Positions 1 through 9,880 of a DNA stretch of 64,000 bases are shown piece by piece. Under the pieces are notes generated by a model that ran no database searches, was not told the origin of the DNA, and worked only from the letters and a program-made list of their open reading frames with translations. Within the stretch, counting starts at the first letter, position 1; each line of letters begins with the position of its first letter. This DNA comes from an uncultured Lachnospiraceae bacterium (GTDB taxonomy: Bacteria > Bacillota > Clostridia > Lachnospirales > Lachnospiraceae), in contig CAJUFN010000001.1 of assembly GCA_910585545.1 (NCBI GenBank), positions 248,001 through 312,000 of the forward strand, given 5' to 3'. The translations under genes and the position numbers were made by a program.

Positions 1-1096
1 CTTTCTTATGTTTTAAGACAGCTTTTCCCAAACATTTTTTTGCAGCATGCTCAAACCCATAATCACGGTATAAAGTTTTGAAACGAGTCGTAAATTGATT
101 ATAATCCGACGGGTGCACAAGCTGATCATTATCTATTATAGCCTCCTCAATTGAACGCTCCTCAAAAATAAAGAGTTGAGTTGCTTCCTCCCAGAATTTT
201 TCTCCTTTATGACTATTAACAAGCACTAAAGACACTTTTTCAGTTGGATAGGAAACTGATTTCAGCTTTCCAAGTCCCCAAAAATCACCTATTGTAATAT
301 CCGCTATTCTTTCAATACAAGCATATTTACAGTAATAGCAACTTTCCCGATAAAACAACGAATTCAAAAAACCTTCATAATAAAAATCTTCATGCGCTGG
401 GCTTCTATACACACTCGTTCCATTCTTTTTTATATCCAAATACCATCCTCTTTCATCTCTGAATGTTATTGAAATATCAGCAGAATCCATATGTGTAATT
501 GAATCAACGTGCTCACTCAAAAATCTTTGAGATGGAACTCCATGGCAAACTAGATCTACTGTAATTAGATTTGGATAACTTTTCCCCAAAAAAGCAAACA
601 ATCCTGCAACCTGGCATGGTGTTCCAACAAAAAGAACCTTTTTCTTGTCTTTTAATACAGATTGAATTTCTCCAAATATTGGATACGCAAGGCTTTGTAC
701 ATACTTAGAGCCCTTAAATGATTCTCGGTCTTTCTCATTTCTAGTAATCATATGTTGCAATGTCGTACCCTCGCAAAGTTTTGTACCACATATATAATAT
801 TCATGCTCAAGTGCATACTGATAAAAACCAGCTGCAATTCCACCAGATGAACTGCTTTTTCTCTCATCTAAATTTTTATTCCATGCTGCCAAAACTTTAC
901 GTGGCAACATGTTGTTATCTTTATTGTTCTGTGGACACTTTTTTCTACAAAGATTGCAACCGATACATTGTGATTTTTTTATCTCTGGATGATAAAATCC
1001 ATATTCATCTGGTACCATAGTAACACAATGGCTTGGGCAAATCACTGAGCAAGCTCCGCAACCTGTACAATTCAAGTATTTACATATTTCTCCCAT
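1..1096 (-). CDS. Coenzyme F420 hydrogenase/dehydrogenase beta-subunit family iron-sulfur protein (3' end beyond window)
   Basis: The frame is open from an ATG at 1096 to the window edge without a stop, so only about 365 N-terminal residues are seen. The N-terminus carries two ferredoxin-type [4Fe-4S] motifs (CTGCGACSVICP near residue 10-21 and CIGCNLCRKKCP near 44-55). A FrhB/FdhB-like region follows, with the segments KSSSSGG, FVGTPCQVAGL and DLVCHGVPS. Proteins of this family are common beside polysaccharide pyruvyl transferases in capsule/EPS clusters, where their redox role is not established. It is the last visible gene of the EPS operon, 73 bases after the GT2 gene. Family assignment is firm; function in the polysaccharide pathway is inferred from context. 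Confidence 0.85.
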   Translation of the reverse strand, partial: MGEICKYLNCTGCGACSVICPSHCVTMVPDEYGFYHPEIKKSQCIGCNLCRKKCPQNNKDNNMLPRKVLAAWNKNLDERKSSSSGGIAAGFYQYALEHEYYICGTKLCEGTTLQHMITRNEKDRESFKGSKYVQSLAYPIFGEIQSVLKDKKKVLFVGTPCQVAGLFAFLGKSYPNLITVDLVCHGVPSQRFLSEHVDSITHMDSADISITFRDERGWYLDIKKNGTSVYRSPAHEDFYYEGFLNSLFYRESCYYCKYACIERIADITIGDFWGLGKLKSVSYPTEKVSLVLVNSHKGEKFWEEATQLFIFEERSIEEAIIDNDQLVHPSDYNQFTTRFKTLYRDYGFEHAAKKCLGKAVLKHKK

Positions 1097-1169
1097 TGTC
1101 CCAACCTACCTAATTTTTCCAATCTACTTCTGCAACATTAACTTTCCCGTCTAATCAATATAGATTTTA

Positions 1170-2150
1170 TTATGTCTGTACATGTTTTTTTATAAACTTT
1201 TGGGCAGAACTAAACGAACAAGCAGATAATAATAACATCATCTTCACTTTTGTAGAAAGATATTTATTCATCATCGCAATCGGAAGTATTTTTCGTACTG
1301 CAATCATGTATTTATTTACATACTCCCAATACTTACTCATATCTTCTTCCAGTAATACCTGACGCGTACAAAAATATAGATGATTAACTAGACCAGAAGT
1401 TATCTTTTCATACTGTTCTCGTTTATAGTTCTTTCTTCTTTTTTTAAAAAAATCCATATTTTCTATAGTATTATATATTATATCTGCACTCAATCTTTCA
1501 TTACTAATACCCATAATACTATCATCTCGTATGCAGTAATGATAATAAATCTTATCTGAAACAACAACCTTATCCGCATAGTCCATTAATCTTGGTATTA
1601 AATAATAATCTTCGTATAATCTTCCTTTGGGATATAATAATTTTTCGAAAAGCTCCTTGCGATATATTTTATTACAAGAAGCAACCCAAAATTTTCTATC
1701 ATAAAGCATTGCACAAAGTGCATCCTTTGACTCATAAATTGCAAATTCATACTTTTCTATATTTACAATCATGTCATTTACAACTGTATTTATTCCACTT
1801 ACAGCAATATCCGCATGAGTAGAATCAAGAAGTTCACATAAATCCGACAACATCTCTCCTTGAATATAATCATCACTGTCAATACATGCAATGTACTCTC
1901 CTCGAGCAACTTTAATTCCTGCATTTCGAGCATCAGATAATCCACCATTCTCTTTATGAATAACCCTAACTTTTTCATACCTCTGTGCATAATAATCACA
2001 CAGCTCTCCACATCTATCCGGTGAACCATCATCAACCAATAGAATTTCCATATTTTGAATATTCTGTTTCAATATACTTTGTACGCATCTATCAAGATAC
2101 TGCTCAACTTTATATATAGGTACTATTACGCTAACTTTTATGTTATCCAT
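1170..2150 (-). CDS. Glycosyltransferase family 2
   Basis: 326 residues. The N-terminal GT-A fold is clear: VSVIVPIYKVEQYLDRCVQS at residues 6-25, the nucleotide-binding VDDGSPD, ENGGLSDARNAG, and the metal-binding DSDD after EYIACI. It should transfer a sugar from a nucleotide-sugar to a growing lipid-linked polysaccharide repeat at the cytoplasmic membrane. Donor and acceptor cannot be predicted. The start overlaps the stop of the pyruvyl-transferase gene by 8 bases, which suggests translational coupling. The C-terminal third is basic and less conserved, as is usual for capsule GT2 enzymes. Confidence 0.9.
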   Translation of the reverse strand: MDNIKVSVIVPIYKVEQYLDRCVQSILKQNIQNMEILLVDDGSPDRCGELCDYYAQRYEKVRVIHKENGGLSDARNAGIKVARGEYIACIDSDDYIQGEMLSDLCELLDSTHADIAVSGINTVVNDMIVNIEKYEFAIYESKDALCAMLYDRKFWVASCNKIYRKELFEKLLYPKGRLYEDYYLIPRLMDYADKVVVSDKIYYHYCIRDDSIMGISNERLSADIIYNTIENMDFFKKRRKNYKREQYEKITSGLVNHLYFCTRQVLLEEDMSKYWEYVNKYMIAVRKILPIAMMNKYLSTKVKMMLLLSACSFSSAQKFIKKHVQT

Positions 2151-3246
2151 CTACTTCTCCTAGAAATTTGCTAAGATACCCCAGTGCCGTATCCTTCTTT
2201 TCTTGAATTAAGTTTCTAACTGCTTTCTTATCGTATGAGTTCATAAGCACATCTGGTATTTTCGTATAATCAAAGACCTCTCTTGAACAAAGACCAAATG
2301 TTTCAAGCAAATCCACTAACTTTTCTTTATTAGAGCTACGAACAATAGTTACAAACTGCTTTTGATACTTTATTGAGAATACTGTGCCATGAAACGTATC
2401 AGTAACAATATAATCTGCATTCCGAAAATATGCCAGTAATTCAAACGGATCTGGAACTATAGTCATATCACACCAGGACTGTGCCATTCCAAGTGCTATT
2501 GTTTTTTTATTATGATCTTTTGCAAATTTCTTTATTGTAATTACTATTTCTTCTTCACAGATTCTTCCATCATATCCATAAATAAGAATATAATTCCTAT
2601 GTTTTACTTTTTCAGGTATTCGTTGTTGATATGTCGAAAGGAACACAGGATCCACATTTTTTATGCTATCTTTTCCAGTTAAATCTTTTATTATCTCTGA
2701 AGAATTTTTATCCCTGACAGATATGGCACCTAAAGCATTCAGATTATTTCTAACACTATCCAACATTCCAGATACTTTTAAAGAATCAATGGTTGTATGA
2801 CCAAAAGATGCCGCATATGTAATTATTTTTTTCGCATTAATTCCTTCTCCAAACAAATGCATCGACCCCTGCCAAGGTGCATCCTGACAACAGTTGAACA
2901 CTTCATCACTACCAATTATACACAAATCAAATTCCTGGTTATCACCAGAATTATACCTTTCCTGCATTCCTAACTCATAGAATAATTTTGTGCAAAACAT
3001 ATGTTCTCTTTTAAAAGAGGCGCAATATGCCAATGTATGAAATAATCTTCTGTACATCCATTTTATATAATACATCCATCCTTCTTTTTTATATGGTCTA
3101 GAATAATCTGTATTGCCTTCTTTATTTTTTATATCTATAAATGTAACGGTATGACCATTACTCTCCAAAATCTTTTTTAAACTATATGCCTGCAAAAAAG
3201 AGCCATAATTAATTACTCTTTGCATTGATAATATTGCTATTTTCAT
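2143..3246 (-). CDS. Polysaccharide pyruvyl transferase family protein
   Basis: 367 residues. The N-terminus MKIAILSMQRVINYGSFLQA and the later segments LCIIGSDEVFN, ITYAASFGHTT, ISVRDKNS, DPVFL and DYIVTDTFHGTVFSIKY match the CsaB/WcaK-like family. These enzymes add a pyruvate ketal from phosphoenolpyruvate to a sugar, giving an acidic decoration. It sits between GT2 genes and just upstream of the F420-beta-type iron-sulfur protein, a pairing often seen in capsule and EPS loci. The activity itself is a family inference. Confidence 0.85.
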   Translation of the reverse strand: MKIAILSMQRVINYGSFLQAYSLKKILESNGHTVTFIDIKNKEGNTDYSRPYKKEGWMYYIKWMYRRLFHTLAYCASFKREHMFCTKLFYELGMQERYNSGDNQEFDLCIIGSDEVFNCCQDAPWQGSMHLFGEGINAKKIITYAASFGHTTIDSLKVSGMLDSVRNNLNALGAISVRDKNSSEIIKDLTGKDSIKNVDPVFLSTYQQRIPEKVKHRNYILIYGYDGRICEEEIVITIKKFAKDHNKKTIALGMAQSWCDMTIVPDPFELLAYFRNADYIVTDTFHGTVFSIKYQKQFVTIVRSSNKEKLVDLLETFGLCSREVFDYTKIPDVLMNSYDKKAVRNLIQEKKDTALGYLSKFLGEVDG

Positions 3247-3272
3247 TTGACACCTCTTCTTTAATAAACTAA

Positions 3273-4202
3273 TTATAAGATATATCGGTAAAGTTGACCA
3301 AATCTTAACACTATTTTATGTTTAAATTTCACATATGGATTATGTATGAGTTCTGATTGATGTTTTTCGATTATATCAGTCAGATATTTATTTGCTTTAG
3401 AATCTTTTCTAAAAAAATCCTTTCTATATAAATTACAACATTCATAATATAATGTAGCTTGAGTTCGCAACATCAATTCTATATACTGCTTTTTCTTGCA
3501 ATACTCATACCTATCTTCCCATACATAAACGGCATCTAATTGCTTCATGCTTAATTGAGTTGTCATAATACTATTAGCTCTTGTACGGTAACAATAAAAT
3601 TCAGCATTAACATACCCATAGTTATCAATTCTATCTAATATCCGGAAAATCAGATGTTCGTCTTCATGAATAATTCCTTCCTCAAACCTCAATTCATCAA
3701 ATAAATGTATCGGAAATAATTTGTTGCAGAAACTAGCTGTCATTCCTGGATTACATACTAAATTTTCCATTGCTTCCATTCTATTTAGTTTTTTTATCGT
3801 ACTCGGAACCGAAGATACTCTATATATTTCTTTTTCTTTTACGAACTGCTGCACTCCACACTCTATAACATCATAATTACTTATAAAACAACTCAAAGAT
3901 TCATACATCAACGGATCAATTTCGTCATCACTATCAACAAAACTAACATACTTCCCTTTTGCGATTTCTAACCCTCTATTTCTTGCTCCTGAAAGACCTC
4001 TATTTTGCTGATGTATAACCACAATTCTAGGATCAATCAGCTTATATTCATCGCAAATTCTTCCTGAACTATCTGATGACCCATCATCAACTAATATTAT
4101 TTCTAAATTTTCATATGACTGGCAACGAATCGAATCCACACATGCTTTTATATACTTTTCAACATTATAGACTGGAACAATCACACTTATCACTTCATTC
4201 AT
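3273..4202 (-). CDS. Glycosyltransferase family 2
   Basis: 309 residues with the GT2 signature: ISVIVPVYNVEKYIKACVDS, ILVDDGSSDSSG, QNRGLSGARNRG and SFVDSDDEID. It likely adds one sugar of the repeat unit on the cytoplasmic face of the membrane. Its ATG overlaps the stop of the preceding GT2 gene by 4 bases (ATGA), so the two are probably co-translated. It resembles its neighbours closely in the first 100 residues, consistent with old duplication, while the acceptor-side C-terminus differs. Specificity is not predictable. Confidence 0.9.
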   Translation of the reverse strand: MNEVISVIVPVYNVEKYIKACVDSIRCQSYENLEIILVDDGSSDSSGRICDEYKLIDPRIVVIHQQNRGLSGARNRGLEIAKGKYVSFVDSDDEIDPLMYESLSCFISNYDVIECGVQQFVKEKEIYRVSSVPSTIKKLNRMEAMENLVCNPGMTASFCNKLFPIHLFDELRFEEGIIHEDEHLIFRILDRIDNYGYVNAEFYCYRTRANSIMTTQLSMKQLDAVYVWEDRYEYCKKKQYIELMLRTQATLYYECCNLYRKDFFRKDSKANKYLTDIIEKHQSELIHNPYVKFKHKIVLRFGQLYRYIL

Positions 4203-5200
4203 TTTCTCACCTTAAGTCTAAATTTATTAATAGTGCTGAACAACTTCAAAGTTGCTTCAACATTGATACCAAGGCACAAAACAATTATCTTGTATTTTCC
4301 TTTCACATATTTGTTTTTCTTTAAATCAGGCAAATACTTATATAATGTGGTAACAACTTCATCCTGATATTTATAAAAAATCTTGTCTGAACTGGCATGA
4401 TAATATAAACTCAACAGTTTTCTCAAATCACCTGACAATTCCGCTTTATAATTTTCCGTAAGGTTATACTCAAGGCAAAAACCAGCCAAGTCATTGATAA
4501 TCCTAAACGAAGAGGTAAAGCGTTTATCATTCCAGTCTTGACGCATCGTACTTCCCGATGTTTGAACATAATAGTACAGTTTGTTATCAATTGTAGCAAT
4601 GGTATCTGCATAATATCTAAGTCTAAACATTAGATGTTTATCCTCATAATACATCCCTAATGGAAAACTTAAATCAGCAAATAATTCTTTTCGAATCAAT
4701 TTATTCCACGGAATAATGTCCTCGGTATACCAGCATAAGTATCTACTATTACGATCATTATCTATGGCGCAATGGATTTCAGATAATTTAATATCATCAA
4801 AATCAATAACATCGACTCCTTCAGCAACTTCTTGATAACTGCACTGAACAATGTCCACAGCATGATTTATTACGGCGTGTATTAACACCTCTATCATTTG
4901 AGGATGAATATAGTCATCACTATCAACGAACACTATATATTCTCCTGAGGCAACCTTAATTCCATAATTTCGAGCGGAACCTTGACCTCCATTTTCCTTT
5001 GAAAACACAAGAATTCTATCATCCTTACTTTTCCAATCCAAGCAGATAGAACGGCTATCATCAGTTGAACCATCGTCAATTAAAACAATTTCGATATTTG
5101 AATAGGTCTGTTCTGTAATGCTACTTAGACATCTGTTTAAATACTTTTCTGAATTATAGATTGGTATAATAATACTTACTAGATTTTTTTTATTACTCAT
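4199..5200 (-). CDS. Glycosyltransferase family 2
   Basis: 333 residues. GT-A motifs are visible: VSIIIPIYNSEKYLNRCLSS, VLIDDGSTDDS, ENGGQGSARNYG and VFVDSDDYIHPQM. The start ATG at 5200 follows a GGAGGAAG ribosome site. About 220 bases separate it from the next upstream GT2 gene, the longest gap in the EPS cluster. It is likely one of four GT2 enzymes building the repeat unit; donor sugar unknown. Confidence 0.9.
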   Translation of the reverse strand: MSNKKNLVSIIIPIYNSEKYLNRCLSSITEQTYSNIEIVLIDDGSTDDSRSICLDWKSKDDRILVFSKENGGQGSARNYGIKVASGEYIVFVDSDDYIHPQMIEVLIHAVINHAVDIVQCSYQEVAEGVDVIDFDDIKLSEIHCAIDNDRNSRYLCWYTEDIIPWNKLIRKELFADLSFPLGMYYEDKHLMFRLRYYADTIATIDNKLYYYVQTSGSTMRQDWNDKRFTSSFRIINDLAGFCLEYNLTENYKAELSGDLRKLLSLYYHASSDKIFYKYQDEVVTTLYKYLPDLKKNKYVKGKYKIIVLCLGINVEATLKLFSTINKFRLKVRK

Positions 5201-5440
5201 ATAGTACTTCCTCCTAAATCTTAGGCAAGGTCTGGCTTAGATGATTTCTCAAGAAAATAGGGCGCACTCTCAATATCATTAATGCATAACAAAATATCTT
5301 TTTTTAGAAACTTTTCAGAATTTTTTATCAGTAATAACTATCAAACATCATTTATTACTTGATGTGACAATTTATATAACTACCAACAATTGATGATTGG
5401 TATTACAAAATAACAATGTTTTTATTTCACATCAAACCCC
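5201..5440. other. AT-rich intergenic gap inside the EPS cluster
   Basis: About 220 bases between two GT2 genes, strongly A/T-rich, without an open frame of convincing length and without a clear terminator. A GGAGGAAG ribosome site for the downstream gene lies at its left edge. Most genes of this cluster overlap or lie within 30 bases of each other, so a gap here may mark a recombination joint or a lost gene. That is inference only. Confidence 0.4.
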
Positions 5441-6441
5441 ATCTTTTTCTGTAACCCAGTTTTATAAAATGCAAAGCTTAACGCTTTAAAAAGCATTTCT
5501 GACCAAAAAAAGACATGCAATGCATACGCTCTGCTCTTAGGTATACACTTATAATTGATTTCTCCCTTATGACTCCGCAAATATTCTTTTATCTCATCAG
5601 AATATTGCTTTAGCTCTACTTTCGCATCTGTATGACAATGCAACAATGTACTAATGCCAAATTGAGCTGTCTTAGAAAAGCATTCATCAGATATATCTGG
5701 ATAATTGATTTTTGCATATTCATAATGACTTTTGAACCCTAAGTACTGATGATACGGTTTTAATGGATTTGGACATCCCGAAATACTCTTAGGGTTAATT
5801 CTATATTTATAAAATGGCTTATTAAGATAAGCTACCGTTTCTGCCCTTTCAAACGCTCGAAAGGTTGTTGGAATATCCTCATATAGCATCCCTAATGGAA
5901 ATCTAACACCATCCCAGCAATTTTTTTCATACAATCCTTTTACAGCCTGACTCCCCACTTTGTCGGTAAGAATATCTTTAGTTGCTTCACGACCACTAAT
6001 TATTGTTCCAGTAGGCTTGCAATCAAAACACTCATCATAAAGTCTTTCCCCATCAGTATGAACTCCCTCGCAACATACTATTGTTGACTTAGTATCCATC
6101 ATTATTTGAAACATTTCTTGAAACATAGTACTATCTATCCAGTCATCGCTGTCAATAAATGATATAAGATCACCTAAAGCAACATCCAATCCTACATTAC
6201 GTGACGATGCCAATCCACCATTTTTTTTATGAATGACTTTTATTCTTTTATCTTTTTCTGCGTATTCATCACATATTGATGGACAACAATCCGGTGAACC
6301 ATCATCTATTAGTATAAGTTCAAAATTAGAATATGTCTGATTTAATATCGAATCAACGCACTTATGAATATATTTTTCAACCTTGTAAACTGGAACAATT
6401 ACACTTATTTTTTTGCCGTTAACACCCTGCGTATTCTTCAT
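5422..6441 (-). CDS. Glycosyltransferase family 2
   Basis: 339 residues from the ATG at 6441, which lies 13 bases past the stop of the polymerase gene. A longer frame can begin at a TTG at 6477, but that overlaps the upstream gene and is less likely. GT2 motifs: ISVIVPVYKVEKYIHKCVDS, LILIDDGSPDCC, KNGGLASSRNVG and SFIDSDDWID. It should transfer a sugar to the lipid-linked EPS precursor at the membrane. It follows the Wzy-like gene and probably shares its transcript. Confidence 0.88.
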   Translation of the reverse strand: MKNTQGVNGKKISVIVPVYKVEKYIHKCVDSILNQTYSNFELILIDDGSPDCCPSICDEYAEKDKRIKVIHKKNGGLASSRNVGLDVALGDLISFIDSDDWIDSTMFQEMFQIMMDTKSTIVCCEGVHTDGERLYDECFDCKPTGTIISGREATKDILTDKVGSQAVKGLYEKNCWDGVRFPLGMLYEDIPTTFRAFERAETVAYLNKPFYKYRINPKSISGCPNPLKPYHQYLGFKSHYEYAKINYPDISDECFSKTAQFGISTLLHCHTDAKVELKQYSDEIKEYLRSHKGEINYKCIPKSRAYALHVFFWSEMLFKALSFAFYKTGLQKKMGFDVK

Positions 6442-6454
6442 AATATTCACTTTC

Positions 6455-7579
6455 TCAATTCGACTCTCTTTTTCCAATTAGCATTCCAAAAACAAGCCAT
6501 AAAAAGTAACATTTGACACCAGGTCCAAACGGAGCTTGTTCTTCAAATAAACTATTTACTAGCATAATGATTGAAATCGAAAACACTAGAATCGTATATA
6601 TATTTTTTTGTTGATCTTTTCTACATTTAAATGAATAAATTAACGGCTTCATTGAAAAAAACACAATAGGAACTCCGCCTAAAATACCATAACTCATCAA
6701 AGCCGCAAGTGGCATAGACTCCAAATATGTACCACCTGTACCTAAAAGCAAAAAATTATTGAATTCTTGATTGAATATCCTCCAATGATTATCCCTGCCT
6801 GATGATAACGTAGATATATCTATAGTTCTATTATTCAAAAATATCTCAGTAATAATGAAATGTTGAATATCTGGATGAAATATAACTAGTAAAACAAATA
6901 TTAAAATAATTATCAAATATATATTTCTTTCCAGTTTGGACTCAACAACAAAAAATACAAAATATAATAAAAATACAACCATCGCTACAATAGTTGTACG
7001 ACTTTTCATCATTAGTATTAGTGACACATAAAACCCAATTAGCAACACAGATAATATCTTATTATTTTTATAAAATAAAATAATTACGAGAATCATTCCA
7101 ACAAGCAGGAATTGTGCAGCCGAGTTTTTAGAAGTATACAGATACACATTACTACCTGACCAATTCGCTCCTCTAAACACAGTAAAATATATGACACCAC
7201 CAACGATGATTGAAGAAATAGTATATGCAATTGATATCTTTCTAAGAGTTCTCTCCTCTGAGAATGTGCCTACTAAAATCCCAACAGTCATTATAAAAGC
7301 TGACATATTAACTGGCCTAAAAAGTGCTGAAGACATATAATTCTTACCGAATGCAAGTCCTATCAAACACACAAAGTCAAATAGAATCGGAATATATAAA
7401 TGCCTAATATTAACCTTAAATTCATTCTCCACTATCAGTAGACCAAACAGTAAAATCCAAATTGTTGTATATCCCATTCTTATTATGGAATTACCGAACA
7501 TAGCAGGAATCTGTGATAAATTACATATTACTATAGCAAGTATCATCAGATTATCAATAAATTTACTTTTATAGATCAT
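6455..7579 (-). CDS. Wzy-like O-antigen/EPS repeat-unit polymerase (polytopic membrane protein)
   Basis: 374 residues, almost entirely hydrophobic, with roughly ten predicted membrane segments and a larger loop around residues 235-280 (ITEIFLNNRTIDISTLSSGR, then a conserved-looking GTGGTYLESMPL). This size, topology and late large loop are typical of Wzy polymerases or O-antigen ligase-like proteins, which join lipid-linked repeat units outside the membrane. Sequence conservation in the family is poor, so assignment rests on topology and on position among glycosyltransferases. No Wzx flippase is present in the window; it may lie beyond position 1. Confidence 0.75.
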   Translation of the reverse strand: MIYKSKFIDNLMILAIVICNLSQIPAMFGNSIIRMGYTTIWILLFGLLIVENEFKVNIRHLYIPILFDFVCLIGLAFGKNYMSSALFRPVNMSAFIMTVGILVGTFSEERTLRKISIAYTISSIIVGGVIYFTVFRGANWSGSNVYLYTSKNSAAQFLLVGMILVIILFYKNNKILSVLLIGFYVSLILMMKSRTTIVAMVVFLLYFVFFVVESKLERNIYLIIILIFVLLVIFHPDIQHFIITEIFLNNRTIDISTLSSGRDNHWRIFNQEFNNFLLLGTGGTYLESMPLAALMSYGILGGVPIVFFSMKPLIYSFKCRKDQQKNIYTILVFSISIIMLVNSLFEEQAPFGPGVKCYFLWLVFGMLIGKRESN

Positions 7580-7660
7580 ACTAAATCACCCTTATATACA
7601 TATATCATTCCAAACGAGTTGCGCATATAAATACAACTGTACTGAATCTTTCTAACAACA

Positions 7661-8773
7661 TTAAACGAAATCATTTTTTTCAACCACATTATTTCTTTGA
7701 AAAAAATTTACATGTGTAAGGACCATACTCTCAATCGTGTAATCTTTGATTTCATGCAATGCCAATGTCCCCAATATCGTGCACTCAGACAATGCCCGAG
7801 TCACAGCCTCCATGAGTTCTTTTTCAGAGTCTTTTTTTATAACAAATCCATTAATACCATTTTGTATCAATTCTAATCCTGCATTACATTTATCTGTCGT
7901 TATAACAGGCAAACCATATGCCATTGCCTCATTAATTACTAATCCCCAAATATCTTCCCTTGTAGGTAAAACAAAAACATCTGCTGCCATATAATACAGA
8001 CTTGTAACTTCATTACTTTGAAAACCCATTAAATGAACATTTGTAATTTGTTTGTCCCAAATAATCTGTTCATACTGTTTTCTAAGTTCACCATCTCCAA
8101 GAATATATACATCGGCATCAATATCTTTTGCTATATTTAAAAGCACATCCCAACCTTTTCTATGTATCAATTGCCCCACTCCAAGTATGACATTATCTCC
8201 GACTATACCAAGTTTTCTTCTTATTGTAGTTTTCTCTTTTTTAGAAGGAAGCTTTTCTAAAATCTGACTTTTATGTAAAGATGTAAATGGATGGCGATTT
8301 ATTTTGTTCTTATTAGCCCCATAATGAAGCAAAAATTTATCAGTTTCCGCACTTGGAGAAAAATATGCTGATGCCTTCGAAATCAAAAAGCGCTTTAACA
8401 TACTCTTTATCACATTCTCATTTCTGATTACACCTCCATCAATCTCCATCACATATGGAATATGATGGACTTTTAGAAACACAATTACAGCCATTTCTGT
8501 TCGGTATGCATAATTTGTGACAAATATATAATTATAATCTCTTGATATATATCGGAATATTTGTTTGTCCAATTTTTTTTCATCAATATCCCCCTCATTA
8601 AGAAATATTGCTCTATAATTATACACTTGCTCATTATCCCAATTAAAACGAATTCCTTGATTTGATGCTCCCATTGCTTCATAAACAACGGTTAACTCAA
8701 CATATTTACCTAATTCATTATAAAAATCATTTCTATATGGGTTTGGTATATTCGTTATAAATAACACCTTCAT
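7661..8773 (-). CDS. Glycosyltransferase family 4 (GT-B fold)
   Basis: 370 residues. The start MKVLFITNIPNPYRNDFYNE is typical of GT4. The C-terminal Rossmann half shows GVGQLIHRKGWDVLL, VYILGDGELRKQYE, VFVLPTREDIWGLVINEAMA and GLPVITTD, including the E-x7-E nucleotide-sugar-binding motif. It is a retaining glycosyltransferase acting on the cytoplasmic side. Its ATG directly abuts the TGA of the preceding GT4 gene (8774), indicating coupled translation. Donor unknown. Confidence 0.9.
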   Translation of the reverse strand: MKVLFITNIPNPYRNDFYNELGKYVELTVVYEAMGASNQGIRFNWDNEQVYNYRAIFLNEGDIDEKKLDKQIFRYISRDYNYIFVTNYAYRTEMAVIVFLKVHHIPYVMEIDGGVIRNENVIKSMLKRFLISKASAYFSPSAETDKFLLHYGANKNKINRHPFTSLHKSQILEKLPSKKEKTTIRRKLGIVGDNVILGVGQLIHRKGWDVLLNIAKDIDADVYILGDGELRKQYEQIIWDKQITNVHLMGFQSNEVTSLYYMAADVFVLPTREDIWGLVINEAMAYGLPVITTDKCNAGLELIQNGINGFVIKKDSEKELMEAVTRALSECTILGTLALHEIKDYTIESMVLTHVNFFQRNNVVEKNDFV

Positions 8774-9868
8774 TCAGTTCACCATCTCGATATATCTTTC
8801 TTGGAGAATTTGAGCCGCCTTATTAATTTCATAGCCACTCATTACAATCTTGTTTATGCAGCATTGATCTCGATTTTTAATATTACGGATACTTTGTGAC
8901 CATACCGATATTTCTAAAGGCAAAAACTCCACATTTCCAGTAATGTTTGTTTCTTTCGGTACAGCAGAAGAACATACACACCTCAACCCATTCGCTTGCG
9001 CTTCTATAACAACTACACCTAATCCTTCAAATCTCGATGGAAAAGCAAAAATATCAAACATATTTATTATTTCGTAAACGTCAGATCTTTCTCCAAGAAG
9101 ATAAACTTTGTTCTGCAACGCTAATGCTTGAATTCTATTTTCTAATTTCTGACGATCAATACCATCGCCAACCAATATCAACATAAGAGAGGCATCCTTC
9201 TTTAATGCATCTGCAAAAGCCTCTAATAGAAATAATTGATTTTTCTGATAATCAAAACGTCCGATATGACCAATAACAGTTTTATCGGATACTCCATATT
9301 CTGCTCTGATCTTTTCTCTTCGAGTAGGATCAAATTCAAATCTACTTATATCTATTGCATTAGGAATTACTTCAAATCTGGTGTCTTTGCCATATAACCA
9401 TCTGCCTGCAGCCTCTGAGCATGCCCATTTGTCAGTAGCATATTTTACAATGTTCTTTTTTTGTATATTATTGATTACAATTCTCAATTTGTTACTAATA
9501 GTAAACCCTGTATTATGGCAATGAGAAATTCTTCCAAGAACTCCGCATTCTTTTGCTATTTTAAGAATGTAAGAATTACCGGTATCAGCATGAGCATGAA
9601 CAATATCGTATTCTCCCTCTTTAATTATTTTTTTTATACAAGTATAATTATCTATTAGTTTTCTACTTTTTGGCGGAACCCTATATATCTTTCCTCCATG
9701 ATCGATTATTTCTTGATCTCTTTCTCCAACAGTCTCCCCATGTACAAGGAAATCAATTTGTAGAATCTGTGGATCAAATCTAAGATAATAATTCATCATT
9801 ACAGATGAAACACCACCTCGATCCATCAAACCACCATTTACATATAATATTTTGACTTTTTTATCCAC
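8774..9868 (-). CDS. Glycosyltransferase family 4 (EpsF-like)
   Basis: 364 residues. It opens with KILYVNGGLMDRGGVSSVMM, a loop seen in EpsF-like capsule GT4 enzymes. The C-terminal half shows VIGHIGRFDYQKNQLFLLEA, LILVGDGIDRQKLE, IFAFPSRFEGLGVVVIEAQA and GLRCVCSSAVPKE. It likely adds one sugar of the repeat unit. It stands 12 bases from the upstream GT4 gene and touches the downstream one. The EpsF comparison is from motif memory only. Confidence 0.88.
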   Translation of the reverse strand: MDKKVKILYVNGGLMDRGGVSSVMMNYYLRFDPQILQIDFLVHGETVGERDQEIIDHGGKIYRVPPKSRKLIDNYTCIKKIIKEGEYDIVHAHADTGNSYILKIAKECGVLGRISHCHNTGFTISNKLRIVINNIQKKNIVKYATDKWACSEAAGRWLYGKDTRFEVIPNAIDISRFEFDPTRREKIRAEYGVSDKTVIGHIGRFDYQKNQLFLLEAFADALKKDASLMLILVGDGIDRQKLENRIQALALQNKVYLLGERSDVYEIINMFDIFAFPSRFEGLGVVVIEAQANGLRCVCSSAVPKETNITGNVEFLPLEISVWSQSIRNIKNRDQCCINKIVMSGYEINKAAQILQERYIEMVN

Positions 9869-9880
9869 AGCTTCTCCTTT

